Shown one piece after another: positions 1-6,130 of a stretch of 7,048 nt of DNA. The notes beneath the pieces are model-generated. The model saw only the letters and a program-made list of their open reading frames with translations, was not told the origin of the DNA and searched no databases. Position numbers and translations under genes: made by a program. Source of the stretch: JBOGXF01 sp050694275. GTDB lineage: Bacteria; Actinomycetota; CADDZG01; WHSQ01. Numbering within the stretch: the first letter of the stretch is position 1; each line of letters begins with the position of its first letter. Where the stretch lies: positions 1-7,048 of the forward strand of contig JBOGXF010000005.1 in NCBI GenBank assembly GCA_050694275.1. The letters are read 5' to 3'.

Positions 1-1
1 A

Positions 2-103
2 CGCGCCTACGGGTTCCATTCCGCGGAGGCTGCCATCGCGCTCGTAATGCTCGCGTGCGGCCCTATCGAGTTGCTTCCACCTCATGAGAAGGCCGTGGTT
101 TGA
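2..103 (+). CDS. 3' end of an ISL3-like transposase (partial)
   Basis: An open frame enters from the left edge and ends at TGA 101-103, giving 33 residues that begin RAYGFHSAEAAIALVMLACG and end in HEKAVV. From memory, the pattern (R)xYGFHSxxAxIALxMLxCGP shortly before the stop is typical of the C-terminus of ISL3-family DDE transposases of high-GC bacteria. The catalytic part lies outside the window, so whether the element is intact cannot be told. The stop is followed 23 nt later by a sequence that looks like the right terminal inverted repeat of such an element, which supports the call. The frame could instead be the tail of another protein family, since only 33 residues are visible. Confidence 0.6.
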   Translation, partial: RAYGFHSAEAAIALVMLACGPIELLPPHEKAVV

Positions 104-126
104 CCTACATCGATGTCAGGAGAGCC
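104..126 (+). mobile_element. Probable right end of an ISL3-like insertion sequence
   Basis: The 23 nt after the transposase stop end in CAGGAGAGCC (117-126). Read inward, the terminus begins GGCTCTCCTGACATCGATGT, which resembles the GGCTCTTC-type termini I recall for actinobacterial ISL3 elements. The stretch also contains a perfect 10-bp palindrome, ACATCGATGT (107-116). If the end is at 126, the next 8 bases (AGAAATAG, 127-134) would be the target-site duplication typical of this family. The other copy lies outside the window, so this cannot be confirmed here. Confidence 0.45.
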
Positions 127-138
127 AGAAATAGCGAC

Positions 139-936
139 ATGCCGGCCGAACGCATCCTCGCGAGTGGCATCACCGATCTTCTCGACGTCGAGGAGCTGCG
201 CAGCGAGGTGCGGGACAAGTACCGAGAGGTCGCCGAGAACCCCCACGGCGACTACCACTTCCATACCGGCCGGAGACAGGCGCTGCGCCTGGGCTATCCA
301 GAGTCGGCGCTCGACCGGCTGCCGGAAGAAGCATGCGAGGCGTTCGCCGGTGTCGGGAATCCGTTCCACTGGGGAACCCCGGCGCCGGGCGAACGCGTGG
401 TCGACTTGGGCTCCGGGGCCGGCATGGATTCGTTCCTGTCGTCCCTGTGGGTCGGCCCGTCGGGGCGCGTCGTCGGCGTCGACATGACCATCGAGATGGT
501 CGGGCGAGCCGGAGCGCTCGCGTCCACCATCGGAATCGACAACGTCGAGTTCCGCGCCGGGTTGATCGAAGATCTTCCGGTCGAATCCGGTTGGGCCGAT
601 GTCGTCATCTCCAACGGGGTCGTCAATCTCTGCCCGGACAAGTTTCGGGTCTATAAGGAGGTCTACCGGGTGCTCAAGCCCGGCGGGCGCATGATGATCG
701 CCGACATCTGTGTCGAGAAACCGATCCCCGCCTCCGCGCTCAAGGACATCGATCTTTGGACCGGCTGAATTGCCGGTGCCCTGCCGTGTGCAGGATGGGA
801 GACGGTGATTAGGGGGGCCGGCCTCACTGACGTCGAGCTCGGCCCGCCGGTCGACACGTTCGGCGGGGCGAGCGGCGAGGGCAAGGCGCGGGAGTTCGGC
901 ACCTACGGTCGCCCGATCCGCGCCCGCAAGCCCTAA
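139..936 (+). CDS. ArsM-like SAM-dependent methyltransferase, probable selenoprotein (Sec at TGA 766-768)
   Basis: Class I SAM-dependent methyltransferase of the arsenite methyltransferase-like group; 265 aa if TGA 766-768 is read as selenocysteine (Sec210). What is seen: SAM motif I VVDLGSGAGMDSF (87-99), acidic Asp115 at the end of strand 2 (VVGVD), ISNGVVNLCPDK (157-168), and RVLKPGGRMMIAD (177-189). The sequence DIDLWTG precedes the TGA and IAGALPCAGWE follows it in the same frame, continuing to RARKP and TAA 934-936. Family proteins that I recall read DLWTGCIAGAL here, so the TGA replaces one conserved Cys, equivalent to the third arsenic-binding Cys of characterised ArsM. The other two ArsM cysteines appear replaced (Val72 and Val162), so arsenite as substrate is uncertain. 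ATG 139 is preferred over TTG 100 because codons from 100 to about 126 look like insertion-sequence DNA; AGGAG at 118-122 is a distant ribosome site. The gene converges on secA with 14 nt between them. The alternative is a TGC-to-TGA nonsense mutation or sequencing error. Confidence 0.8.
766..768 (+). other. In-frame TGA, probable selenocysteine codon
   Basis: This TGA sits between DIDLWTG and IAGALP of the methyltransferase, at the position of a conserved family Cys. It is the only in-frame stop between 139 and 934. The 55 codons after it keep frame, G/C-rich third positions and family-like sequence (AGWETVIRGAGL, FGTYGRPIRARKP). A Cys codon (TGC/TGT) differs from TGA by one base, so mutation is possible. 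The adjacent stem-loop and intact downstream frame favour Sec insertion. Confidence 0.75.
768..810 (+). promoter_or_regulatory. Candidate bacterial SECIS element
   Basis: A two-tier stem-loop starts at the TGA. The lower stem is AATTGCC (768-774) with GGTGATT (804-810), 7 pairs including two G-U wobbles. The upper stem is CCTGC (780-784) with GCAGG (790-794), 5 perfect pairs. The apical loop is CGTGT (785-789), with G at its second position followed by T. Counting the U of UGA as 1, this GU is at 21-22, close to the essential G23-U24 of the E. coli fdhF SECIS. Sixteen nt separate the TGA from the apical loop, at the short edge of the published bacterial range as I remember it. SelB binding is inferred; the structure was folded by eye. 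Confidence 0.6.
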
Positions 937-950
937 CGTCACTCGGCGAA

Positions 951-3695
951 TTAGGAGAGGCCCACGGCCCCCGGGCGTCCGTGACACTGCTTGTACTTCT
1001 TGCCGCTGCCGCACGGGCAGGGGGCGTTGCGCGGGATCTTCTCCGACCGGGCCTGCTGCACGAGCGGTTCGTCCTCGTCGGCGCCCTCGACCTGGCCGTC
1101 GCCGCTTTCGGCCGCCGGCGGCGCCGGCATCGACGCCATCGGGATCTGCCGCCGCTCTTGGCGCATGCGGGCGGGCCGGCTCTCTTCGCTGCGCACGGTC
1201 TCGACGTGGAACATGTAGCGGGCGAAATCCTCTTTGATCGTCTCCTGCATGTTCAGGAACATGTCGAATCCCTCGCGCTGATACTCGACGAGCGGGTCCT
1301 TCTGGGCCATCGCCCGGAGCCCGATGCCCTCCTGCAGGTAGTCCATCTCGTAGAGGTGCTCGCGCCAGCGGTTGTCGATGACCGACAGGAGGACCAGCCG
1401 CTCGATCTGACGGACCTGCTCTGCCCCCAACTGCTGCTCGCGCTTCTCGTACACCTCGATCGCCTCGGTGAGAAATCGCTCGGCGGCATCCTCGTAGGAA
1501 ACCGCGTCGGGATCGAAGTCGTCCTGGCCCAGCTCGGTTGGATACACCTCTCGGATGCGAGCGAAGAGCTGATCCCAGTCCCAGTCTTCGGGATGGACGT
1601 CGGGATTGGCGTTCTCGGCGACCGCGCCTTCGACGACATCGGTGACGAGCTCGAGCGCTTCTTCGCGGAAGTCCTCGCCTTCGAGGATCTTGCGGCGCTC
1701 CGCGTAGATAACCTGCCGCTGCTTGTCCATGACCTCGTCATACTTGAGCACGTTCTTTCTGATCTCGAAGTTCATGGACTCGACCTGAGTCTGCGCCCGC
1801 TCGATCGCCTTGGACACCATCTTGGCCTCGATAGGAACGTCCTCGGGGATCTTGAGTCGTTCCATGATCCCGGCGATGCGATCGGATGCGAACAACCGCA
1901 TGAGGTCGTCGCCGAGGCTCAGGTAGAAGCGGCTCTCGCCCGGATCGCCCTGCCGGCCGGAACGGCCGCGCAGCTGGTTGTCGATCCGGCGCGACTCGTG
2001 CCGCTCGGTGCCCAGCACGTATAGGCCGCCGACTTCCAGAACCTCTTTCTTCTCTACGTCGCATTGCGACTTGAACTTGTCGAACAGCGGCTGGAACTGC
2101 GACTCGTACTCGGCCTTTTCCTCCGGCGAGTAGAGATCGAGCACGTACGCGTCCGGGTCCCAGCCGGCGGCGATCATTTCCTGGTTGGCCATCCCCTCGG
2201 GGTTGCCACCGAGGACGATGTCGACCCCCCGCCCGGCCATGTTGGTGGCGACGGTGACCGCCCCGACCCGCCCGGCCTGAGCGACGATCGCCGCCTCCTT
2301 CTCGTGGTTCTTCGCGTTGAGAACGCTGTGCGGCACGCCGCGCTTGGACAGGACCCGCGACAAGTGCTCGGACTTCTCGACCGAAACGGTGCCGACCAGG
2401 ACCGGCTGACCCTTCTCGTGTCGCTCGGCGATGTCGTCCGCCACCGCGTTCCATTTGGCGTCCGCGGTCTTGTAGATGAAATCCTGCTCGTCGGCCCGGA
2501 TCATCGGCATGTTCGTGGGAATGATCGCGACCTCGAGCTTGTAGATGTGGCCGAACTCGGAAGCCTCGGTCGCGGCCGTCCCGGTCATGCCGGCGAGCTT
2601 GTCGTACATGCGGAAGTAGTTCTGCAGGGTGATCGTGGCGAGGGTCTGGTTCTCTTCCTTGATGCGGACGTTCTCCTTAGCCTCAATCGCCTGGTGCAGG
2701 CCCTCGGAATAACGCCGACCCGGCAGGATGCGGCCGGTGAACTCGTCGACGATCTTGACCTCGCCGTGCTCGACGACGTACTCGACGTCGCGCTTGTAGA
2801 GCTCCTTTGCCTTGAGCCCCACCTCGAGCTGGTGGACCATATCCACGTTGACGTGGTCGTAGAGGTTCTCAACGCCGAGGATCTCCTCGACCTGGGCCAC
2901 GCCCTCCTCGCTAATCGCGACGGTACGTTTCTTCTCGTCGACCTCGTAATGGACATCGCGCCTCAGACGAGGGGCGATGCGAGCGAACTGCATGTACCAC
3001 TTGGTCGACTCCTGCACGGCGCCGGAGATGATCAGCGGGGTTCGCGCTTCGTCGACCAGGATCGAGTCGACCTCGTCCACGATCGCGTAGTGGTGCCCAC
3101 GCTGCACGAGCCGGTCGAGCTCGGTCACCATGTTGTCCCTGAGATAGTCGAAGCCGAACTCGTTGTTTGTTCCGTAGGCGACGTCAGCGGCATACGCGAG
3201 CTTGCGGTCCTGAGGTGCCATCTGGGCCTGGATGAGCCCGACCTTGAGCCCCAGGAACCGATAGATCTGCCCCATCCATTCGGAGTCGCGCTTGGCGAGA
3301 TAGTCGTTGACCGTGACGACGTGGACGCCACTCCCTTCGAGCGCGTTGAGGTAGACCGCGAGCGTAGAGGTGAGCGTCTTTCCCTCGCCGGTCTTCATCT
3401 CGGCGATCCATCCCTGGTGGAGCGCCATGCCGCCCATAATCTGGACGTCGAAGTGGCGCTGGCCGAGAGTCCTCCGGGCCGCCTCGCGCGCGACGGCAAA
3501 GGCTTCGGGCAAGAGCTCGTCGACCATCTCACCCCGATCGAGACGCTCGCGGAACTCACCGGTCTTGGCCGCGAGGGAGGCGTCGTCGAGCGCCTCCGTC
3601 TCGGCCTCGAGCGCGTTGACGACCGGCACAACCGATTCGAGCAGGCGGAGCTTCTTGCCCTCGCCGGCCGTTAGGACCTTCCTGAAAATGCTCAT
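951..3695 (-). CDS. secA: SecA, protein translocase ATPase subunit
   Basis: Motor ATPase that drives unfolded preproteins through the SecYEG channel at the cytoplasmic membrane. It is 914 aa, normal for the family. Visible parts: Walker A MKTGEGKT (100-107); Walker B with DEVD (207-210) followed by SILVDEARTPLIISG; GMTGTA (369-374) at the end of the preprotein-binding region; TNMAGRGVDIVLGGNPEG in the second nucleotide-binding fold; the QLRGRSGRQGDPGESRF arginine-finger motif; an alpha-helical scaffold and wing region; and a C-terminal SEC-C zinc motif with Cys893, Cys895, Cys904 and His905 (CPCGSGKKYKQCH). The ATG start at 3693-3695 gives the usual MSIFRKVL N-terminus and has GGGA 5 nt upstream. 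The gene lies 42 nt downstream of the response regulator on the same strand, so cotranscription is likely. prfB, which often follows secA in related genomes, is not here; the methyltransferase converges instead. Confidence 0.98.
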   Translation of the reverse strand: MSIFRKVLTAGEGKKLRLLESVVPVVNALEAETEALDDASLAAKTGEFRERLDRGEMVDELLPEAFAVAREAARRTLGQRHFDVQIMGGMALHQGWIAEMKTGEGKTLTSTLAVYLNALEGSGVHVVTVNDYLAKRDSEWMGQIYRFLGLKVGLIQAQMAPQDRKLAYAADVAYGTNNEFGFDYLRDNMVTELDRLVQRGHHYAIVDEVDSILVDEARTPLIISGAVQESTKWYMQFARIAPRLRRDVHYEVDEKKRTVAISEEGVAQVEEILGVENLYDHVNVDMVHQLEVGLKAKELYKRDVEYVVEHGEVKIVDEFTGRILPGRRYSEGLHQAIEAKENVRIKEENQTLATITLQNYFRMYDKLAGMTGTAATEASEFGHIYKLEVAIIPTNMPMIRADEQDFIYKTADAKWNAVADDIAERHEKGQPVLVGTVSVEKSEHLSRVLSKRGVPHSVLNAKNHEKEAAIVAQAGRVGAVTVATNMAGRGVDIVLGGNPEGMANQEMIAAGWDPDAYVLDLYSPEEKAEYESQFQPLFDKFKSQCDVEKKEVLEVGGLYVLGTERHESRRIDNQLRGRSGRQGDPGESRFYLSLGDDLMRLFASDRIAGIMERLKIPEDVPIEAKMVSKAIERAQTQVESMNFEIRKNVLKYDEVMDKQRQVIYAERRKILEGEDFREEALELVTDVVEGAVAENANPDVHPEDWDWDQLFARIREVYPTELGQDDFDPDAVSYEDAAERFLTEAIEVYEKREQQLGAEQVRQIERLVLLSVIDNRWREHLYEMDYLQEGIGLRAMAQKDPLVEYQREGFDMFLNMQETIKEDFARYMFHVETVRSEESRPARMRQERRQIPMASMPAPPAAESGDGQVEGADEDEPLVQQARSEKIPRNAPCPCGSGKKYKQCHGRPGAVGLS

Positions 3696-3737
3696 AGGCG
3701 TCCCATTATCGAGGGTCGCGGCGGTTGTGGGCGACAG

Positions 3738-4433
3738 TTACTTGATGTCGAGAAGCTTCTCGCGGACCGCGTAGACAACCGCCTCCATACGGGAGTGCAG
3801 GTGGAGCTTCTCGAGGATGTTCCTGACGTGGTTCTTCACGGTGTTCTCGGAGATGAAGAGCTCAGCCCCGATGTCGCGGTTGTTCATGCCCTTCGCGACG
3901 AGCTTGAGGACCTCGAGCTCGCGCTCGGTTAGCCGGGGGCCGGGCACCTGGGCGCGCTCGTCGCGCCGTTTGACCATGGTGGCGAACTCGCTGAGCAGCT
4001 TCGACGCCATCGACGGCGATATGAGCGATTGCCCCGCCTGGACCGACCGGACTGCGCTCGCGACCTCCTCGATGGAGATCTCCTTGAGAAGGTAGCCCGA
4101 CGCGCCCGCCTTGATCGCCTCATAGAGGTCGGCCTCCTCGTCGGAGATGGTCAGCATGAGGATCTTGGTCGACGGGAGCATGTCCTTGATCACCCGGGTC
4201 GCCTCGATGCCGGTCCGCTTGGGCATGCGGACGTCCATGAGGACGACGTCCGGGGTCGTGGCCTCGGCCTGCTCGACGGCCTCGTGACCGTCGTTTGCCT
4301 CGCCGACGACGTCGATGTCGCCCTCACCCTCGAGGACCATCTGGAGGCCACGGCGGAACAGAGCGTGATCGTCCACGATCAGCACCCGGATTGCGTCGCT
4401 CTGGGTAGGTTGGGTTGCTTCTACATTCGCCAC
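3738..4433 (-). CDS. NarL/FixJ-type response regulator
   Basis: Two-component DNA-binding response regulator, 231 aa from the GTG at 4431-4433. The receiver domain (about 15-130) has the acidic pair Asp21-Asp22, phosphoacceptor Asp67 in LMDVRMP, Thr95 and Lys117 (YLLKE), all the residues needed for phosphorylation. The LuxR-type helix-turn-helix (about 166-226) shows LTERELEVLKLVAKGMNNRDI and ISENTVKNHVRNIL. The GTG start is chosen because AAAAGGGA lies 8 nt upstream and the N-terminus then has family length; an upstream GTG at 4491-4493 would add 20 residues (GCGGLDCPQ...) unlike the family and run through a likely promoter region. No histidine kinase is visible, so it is an orphan in this window and its signal is unknown. 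It sits between comF and secA, where actinobacteria often carry the ribosome hibernation gene hpf. Confidence 0.93.
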   Translation of the reverse strand: MANVEATQPTQSDAIRVLIVDDHALFRRGLQMVLEGEGDIDVVGEANDGHEAVEQAEATTPDVVLMDVRMPKRTGIEATRVIKDMLPSTKILMLTISDEEADLYEAIKAGASGYLLKEISIEEVASAVRSVQAGQSLISPSMASKLLSEFATMVKRRDERAQVPGPRLTERELEVLKLVAKGMNNRDIGAELFISENTVKNHVRNILEKLHLHSRMEAVVYAVREKLLDIK

Positions 4434-4597
4434 GTAATTGGTCCCTTTTCGACGGATTACGGCCTGAGGGCAGTCTAGTCCCCCACAACCCACAATTCCC
4501 TAAGCAATTGTGCCTAGGTCACCACCAGGCAGATGAGCCGTGTTGCCTAGTGAGGGAATACACCCATCCGCAGGGCGGAGAGCCGAATTTGCCCCCG
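4434..4597 (-). other. 164-nt gap between comF and the response regulator gene
   Basis: This non-coding gap on the minus strand probably separates comF from a regulator-secA unit. It holds the distal arm of the hairpin over the comF stop, an imperfect repeat TGCCTAG (4512-4518 and 4544-4550), the CACAATT dyad (4491-4512), a possible -10 box TAGACT (minus strand, 4472-4477) without a clear -35, and the ribosome site AAAAGGGA just before the GTG start. No small open frame with recognisable sequence was seen. Confidence 0.5.
4491..4512. promoter_or_regulatory. Inverted-repeat operator-like site upstream of the response regulator gene
   Basis: CACAATT (4491-4497) and AATTGTG (4506-4512) form a perfect 7-bp inverted repeat with an 8-nt spacer. 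It lies 58 nt upstream of the regulator start and just upstream of a possible -10 box (4472-4477). The symmetry and A/T-rich half-sites in a G/C-rich background fit a dimeric regulator site, possibly autoregulation. No binding protein can be named. Confidence 0.35.
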
Positions 4598-4611
4598 TTA
4601 CCTCTCCGCCC
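4573..4611 (-). terminator. Stem-loop spanning the comF stop codon
   Basis: GGGCGGAGAG (4573-4582) and CTCTCCGCCC (4602-4611) are a perfect 10-bp inverted repeat with a 19-nt loop that contains the comF TAA (4598-4600). The stem is strong and G/C-rich, but no U-tract follows on the comF strand, so it is not a textbook intrinsic terminator. It could attenuate readthrough into the regulator gene or protect the 3' end of the comF message. Confidence 0.45.
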
Positions 4612-5209
4612 GGCACGCGGCGAGAATCTCGACCCGGCTTGCCCCCGCAGCGAGCAGCGCGGTCGCCGCGGCCGCCGCGGTCGCACCCGTGGTGATCAGA
4701 TCGTCGACCACGACTATCGAGCCCGTGCACGCACGTGCCGTGAAAGCGCCGGAAAGATTGCGGCGTCGCTCCGCCGCGCTGAGCTCGGTCTGATCGAGGC
4801 GGTCGAATACGGCTTCGAGCGCGGGAGTCACCGGGAGCCCGAGACGGGCGCCGACGCCACGGGCGAGCACCTCGGCATGATCGAAGCCGCGTTCTTTGAT
4901 CCCCGCTCGCCGCCCGGGCACCCATGTGATCCTGTTCCCGAGCAGTCCGATACGCATCGCCTCATCGCAGATGCCGGCAACCAGCGGGGTCGCGGCCGCG
5001 CGCCTGGCCCGCAGTTTGAGATCGAGCACGAGGGCGCGCGCCGGATCCTCGTACACGAACGGGACGAGAACGCGCGCGGCCCCCGGAACGATGGCCTTCT
5101 CACGCGGTCGTCCCACCTCGCGCAGACACGGACCGCACAGGGCGGGGCCGCGCTCTCCACACCGGCGGCAGCGTGACGAGCCGAGCAAATCGACCGGGAT
5201 CTTCCACAC
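4598..5209 (-). CDS. comF: ComF-family phosphoribosyltransferase-like protein
   Basis: 203 aa from the GTG at 5207-5209. ComF proteins are linked to DNA uptake and processing of single-stranded DNA in competence; in non-competent bacteria the role is unclear. Seen: an N-terminal zinc finger Cys14-x2-Cys17 and Cys25-x2-Cys28 (CRRC, CGPC), the RRAGIKERGFDHAEVLA helix region (101-117), the QTELSAAERRRNL segment (140-152), and the PRPP-binding loop VVVDDLITTGAT (166-177) of type I phosphoribosyltransferases. The frame stays open far upstream to 6112, but that stretch is antisense to mscS and has no ComF homology. GTG 5209 leaves the usual short lead before the zinc finger; TTG 5188 (196 aa) is an alternative. 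There is no Shine-Dalgarno sequence, but a TACGGT box ends 6 nt upstream, fitting a leaderless message. Confidence 0.9.
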   Translation of the reverse strand: MWKIPVDLLGSSRCRRCGERGPALCGPCLREVGRPREKAIVPGAARVLVPFVYEDPARALVLDLKLRARRAAATPLVAGICDEAMRIGLLGNRITWVPGRRAGIKERGFDHAEVLARGVGARLGLPVTPALEAVFDRLDQTELSAAERRRNLSGAFTARACTGSIVVVDDLITTGATAAAAATALLAAGASRVEILAACRAER

Positions 5210-5215
5210 GAGATC

Positions 5216-5221
5216 ACCGTA
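5216..5221 (-). promoter_or_regulatory. Possible -10 box for a leaderless comF transcript
   Basis: On the minus strand TACGGT matches the TANNNT pattern of actinobacterial -10 boxes and ends 6 nt before the comF GTG, so transcription would begin at or next to the start codon. No convincing -35 was found. The absence of a ribosome site before this GTG agrees with a leaderless message. Confidence 0.35.
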
Positions 5222-5257
5222 TCGGGGCGGTGTGACGACTCCCCGGATGACCTTTGG

Positions 5258-5263
5258 TAGACA
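5258..5263 (+). promoter_or_regulatory. Possible -10 box for mscS
   Basis: TAGACA ends 6 nt before the mscS ATG (5270-5272), mirroring the arrangement at comF. The run AGGGGG (5263-5268) lies only 1 nt from the ATG, too close for a normal ribosome site, so a leaderless start is plausible. No clear -35 hexamer is seen. Confidence 0.3.
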
Positions 5264-5269
5264 GGGGGC

Positions 5270-6130
5270 ATGTCGTGGGAAACCATCACCGGGTGGCTGG
5301 ACCTCAAGGCGGTCGAAATCGGCCTCCAGGTCGCCGGGACGCTGATCGTCGCACTCCTCTTGAGTCACCTGTTGCGGCGAGCGGTTCGCCGGGTCGAGGC
5401 CAAGGTGGCCGAGGAGACGACCCCCATCCGAACGCTGCAGCGCACTCAGACTCTCTCGAGGGTCGTGATGTCGGCCGGGATCGTGGTCATCTGGGCAATC
5501 GCCGCGTTCTACATACTGGCGGCCTTCGGAGCGAACCTCGCACCCCTGCTCGCAAGCGTGGGGATCGTCGGGCTTGCGCTGGGTTTCGGGGCCCAGAACC
5601 TCGTCCGCGACGTTGTCACGGGCTTCTTCATCCTGCTCGAGGATCAGTACGGTGTCGGCGACATCATCGAGATCAACCAGATCGCCGCGGGAAAGGTCGA
5701 GGAGCTCACCCTCCGAGTGACCGGGCTGCGCGCGCTCGACGGGACGGTGCATTACATCTCGAACGGCAACATCACTCACGTCGCCAACCGGTCGAAGGAC
5801 TGGGCGCGCGCCGTGATCGATGTCGGGGTGGCGTACAAGGAAGATCCGGAAAGGGTCCGGGAGGTCCTGCAGGGAGTCGCGGTCGGAGCCAAGGCGGACG
5901 CCGAGATCGGCCGACTGCTCTACGCCGAGCCGGAGATTCTCGGGGTCGAGATGCTCGGCGAGTACGAGGTCACCTGGCGCTTGATCGCCGACGTCAAGCC
6001 GGGCAAGCAGTGGGACGTCAGCCGGGCTCTGCGCGAGAAGATCAAGGTCGCGTTCGACGAGGGAGGCATCGAGATCCCGTTCCCGCACCGGGTCATGATC
6101 AGCGCCGACCAAAGATCCGCAGCCGACTAA
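5270..6130 (+). CDS. mscS: MscS-family small-conductance mechanosensitive channel
   Basis: Inner-membrane channel that opens under membrane tension and releases solutes on hypo-osmotic shock; 286 aa, close to E. coli MscS. Visible: TM1 about 15-35 (rich in Leu/Val/Ala), TM2 about 65-87 (IVVIWAIAAFYILAAFG), and pore-lining TM3 about 90-123 with the Gly/Ala-rich GLALGFGAQNLVRD (101-114). The beta-domain follows with GVGDIIEIN (128-136) and GTVHYISNGNI (158-168), then a C-terminal alpha/beta domain ending in IEIPFPHR (267-274), a common family signature. The ATG at 5270 is the first start in frame and leaves a normal short N-terminus. It is divergent from comF, 60 nt away. Its 3' end overlaps the last 32 nt of the convergent DUF559-like gene. 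Confidence 0.95.
   Translation: MSWETITGWLDLKAVEIGLQVAGTLIVALLLSHLLRRAVRRVEAKVAEETTPIRTLQRTQTLSRVVMSAGIVVIWAIAAFYILAAFGANLAPLLASVGIVGLALGFGAQNLVRDVVTGFFILLEDQYGVGDIIEINQIAAGKVEELTLRVTGLRALDGTVHYISNGNITHVANRSKDWARAVIDVGVAYKEDPERVREVLQGVAVGAKADAEIGRLLYAEPEILGVEMLGEYEVTWRLIADVKPGKQWDVSRALREKIKVAFDEGGIEIPFPHRVMISADQRSAAD

Noticed and set aside
107..116. Palindrome ACATCGATGT as an operator
   Set aside because: It lies within the putative insertion-sequence end and is short; it is more simply part of the element's terminus.
100..138. TTG at 100 as the methyltransferase start
   Set aside because: It overlaps the transposase stop, and its first codons (TYIDVRRAR) are mostly the putative insertion-sequence end. 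ATG 139 already yields the whole family region; TTG cannot be fully excluded because AGAAGG lies 7 nt before it.
766..768. TGA read as tryptophan or glycine under an altered genetic code
   Set aside because: Tryptophan is encoded by TGG throughout, the DUF559-like gene and the transposase end at TGA, and homologues have Cys rather than Trp or Gly at this position.
938..985. GTCAC/GTGAC inverted repeat as a terminator between the methyltransferase and secA
   Set aside because: Only 5 bp with a 38-nt loop and no U-tract; not better than chance.
981..3674. Long open frames on the plus strand opposite secA (347 and 536 codons)
   Set aside because: They are by-products of G/C-rich codon use antisense to an unmistakable secA; the translations are Leu/Val/Asp/Arg-rich with no motif.
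5210..6112. 301-codon upstream extension of the comF frame
   Set aside because: It is antisense to mscS, has Asp/Arg-rich low-meaning sequence, and ComF homology begins only after 5209.
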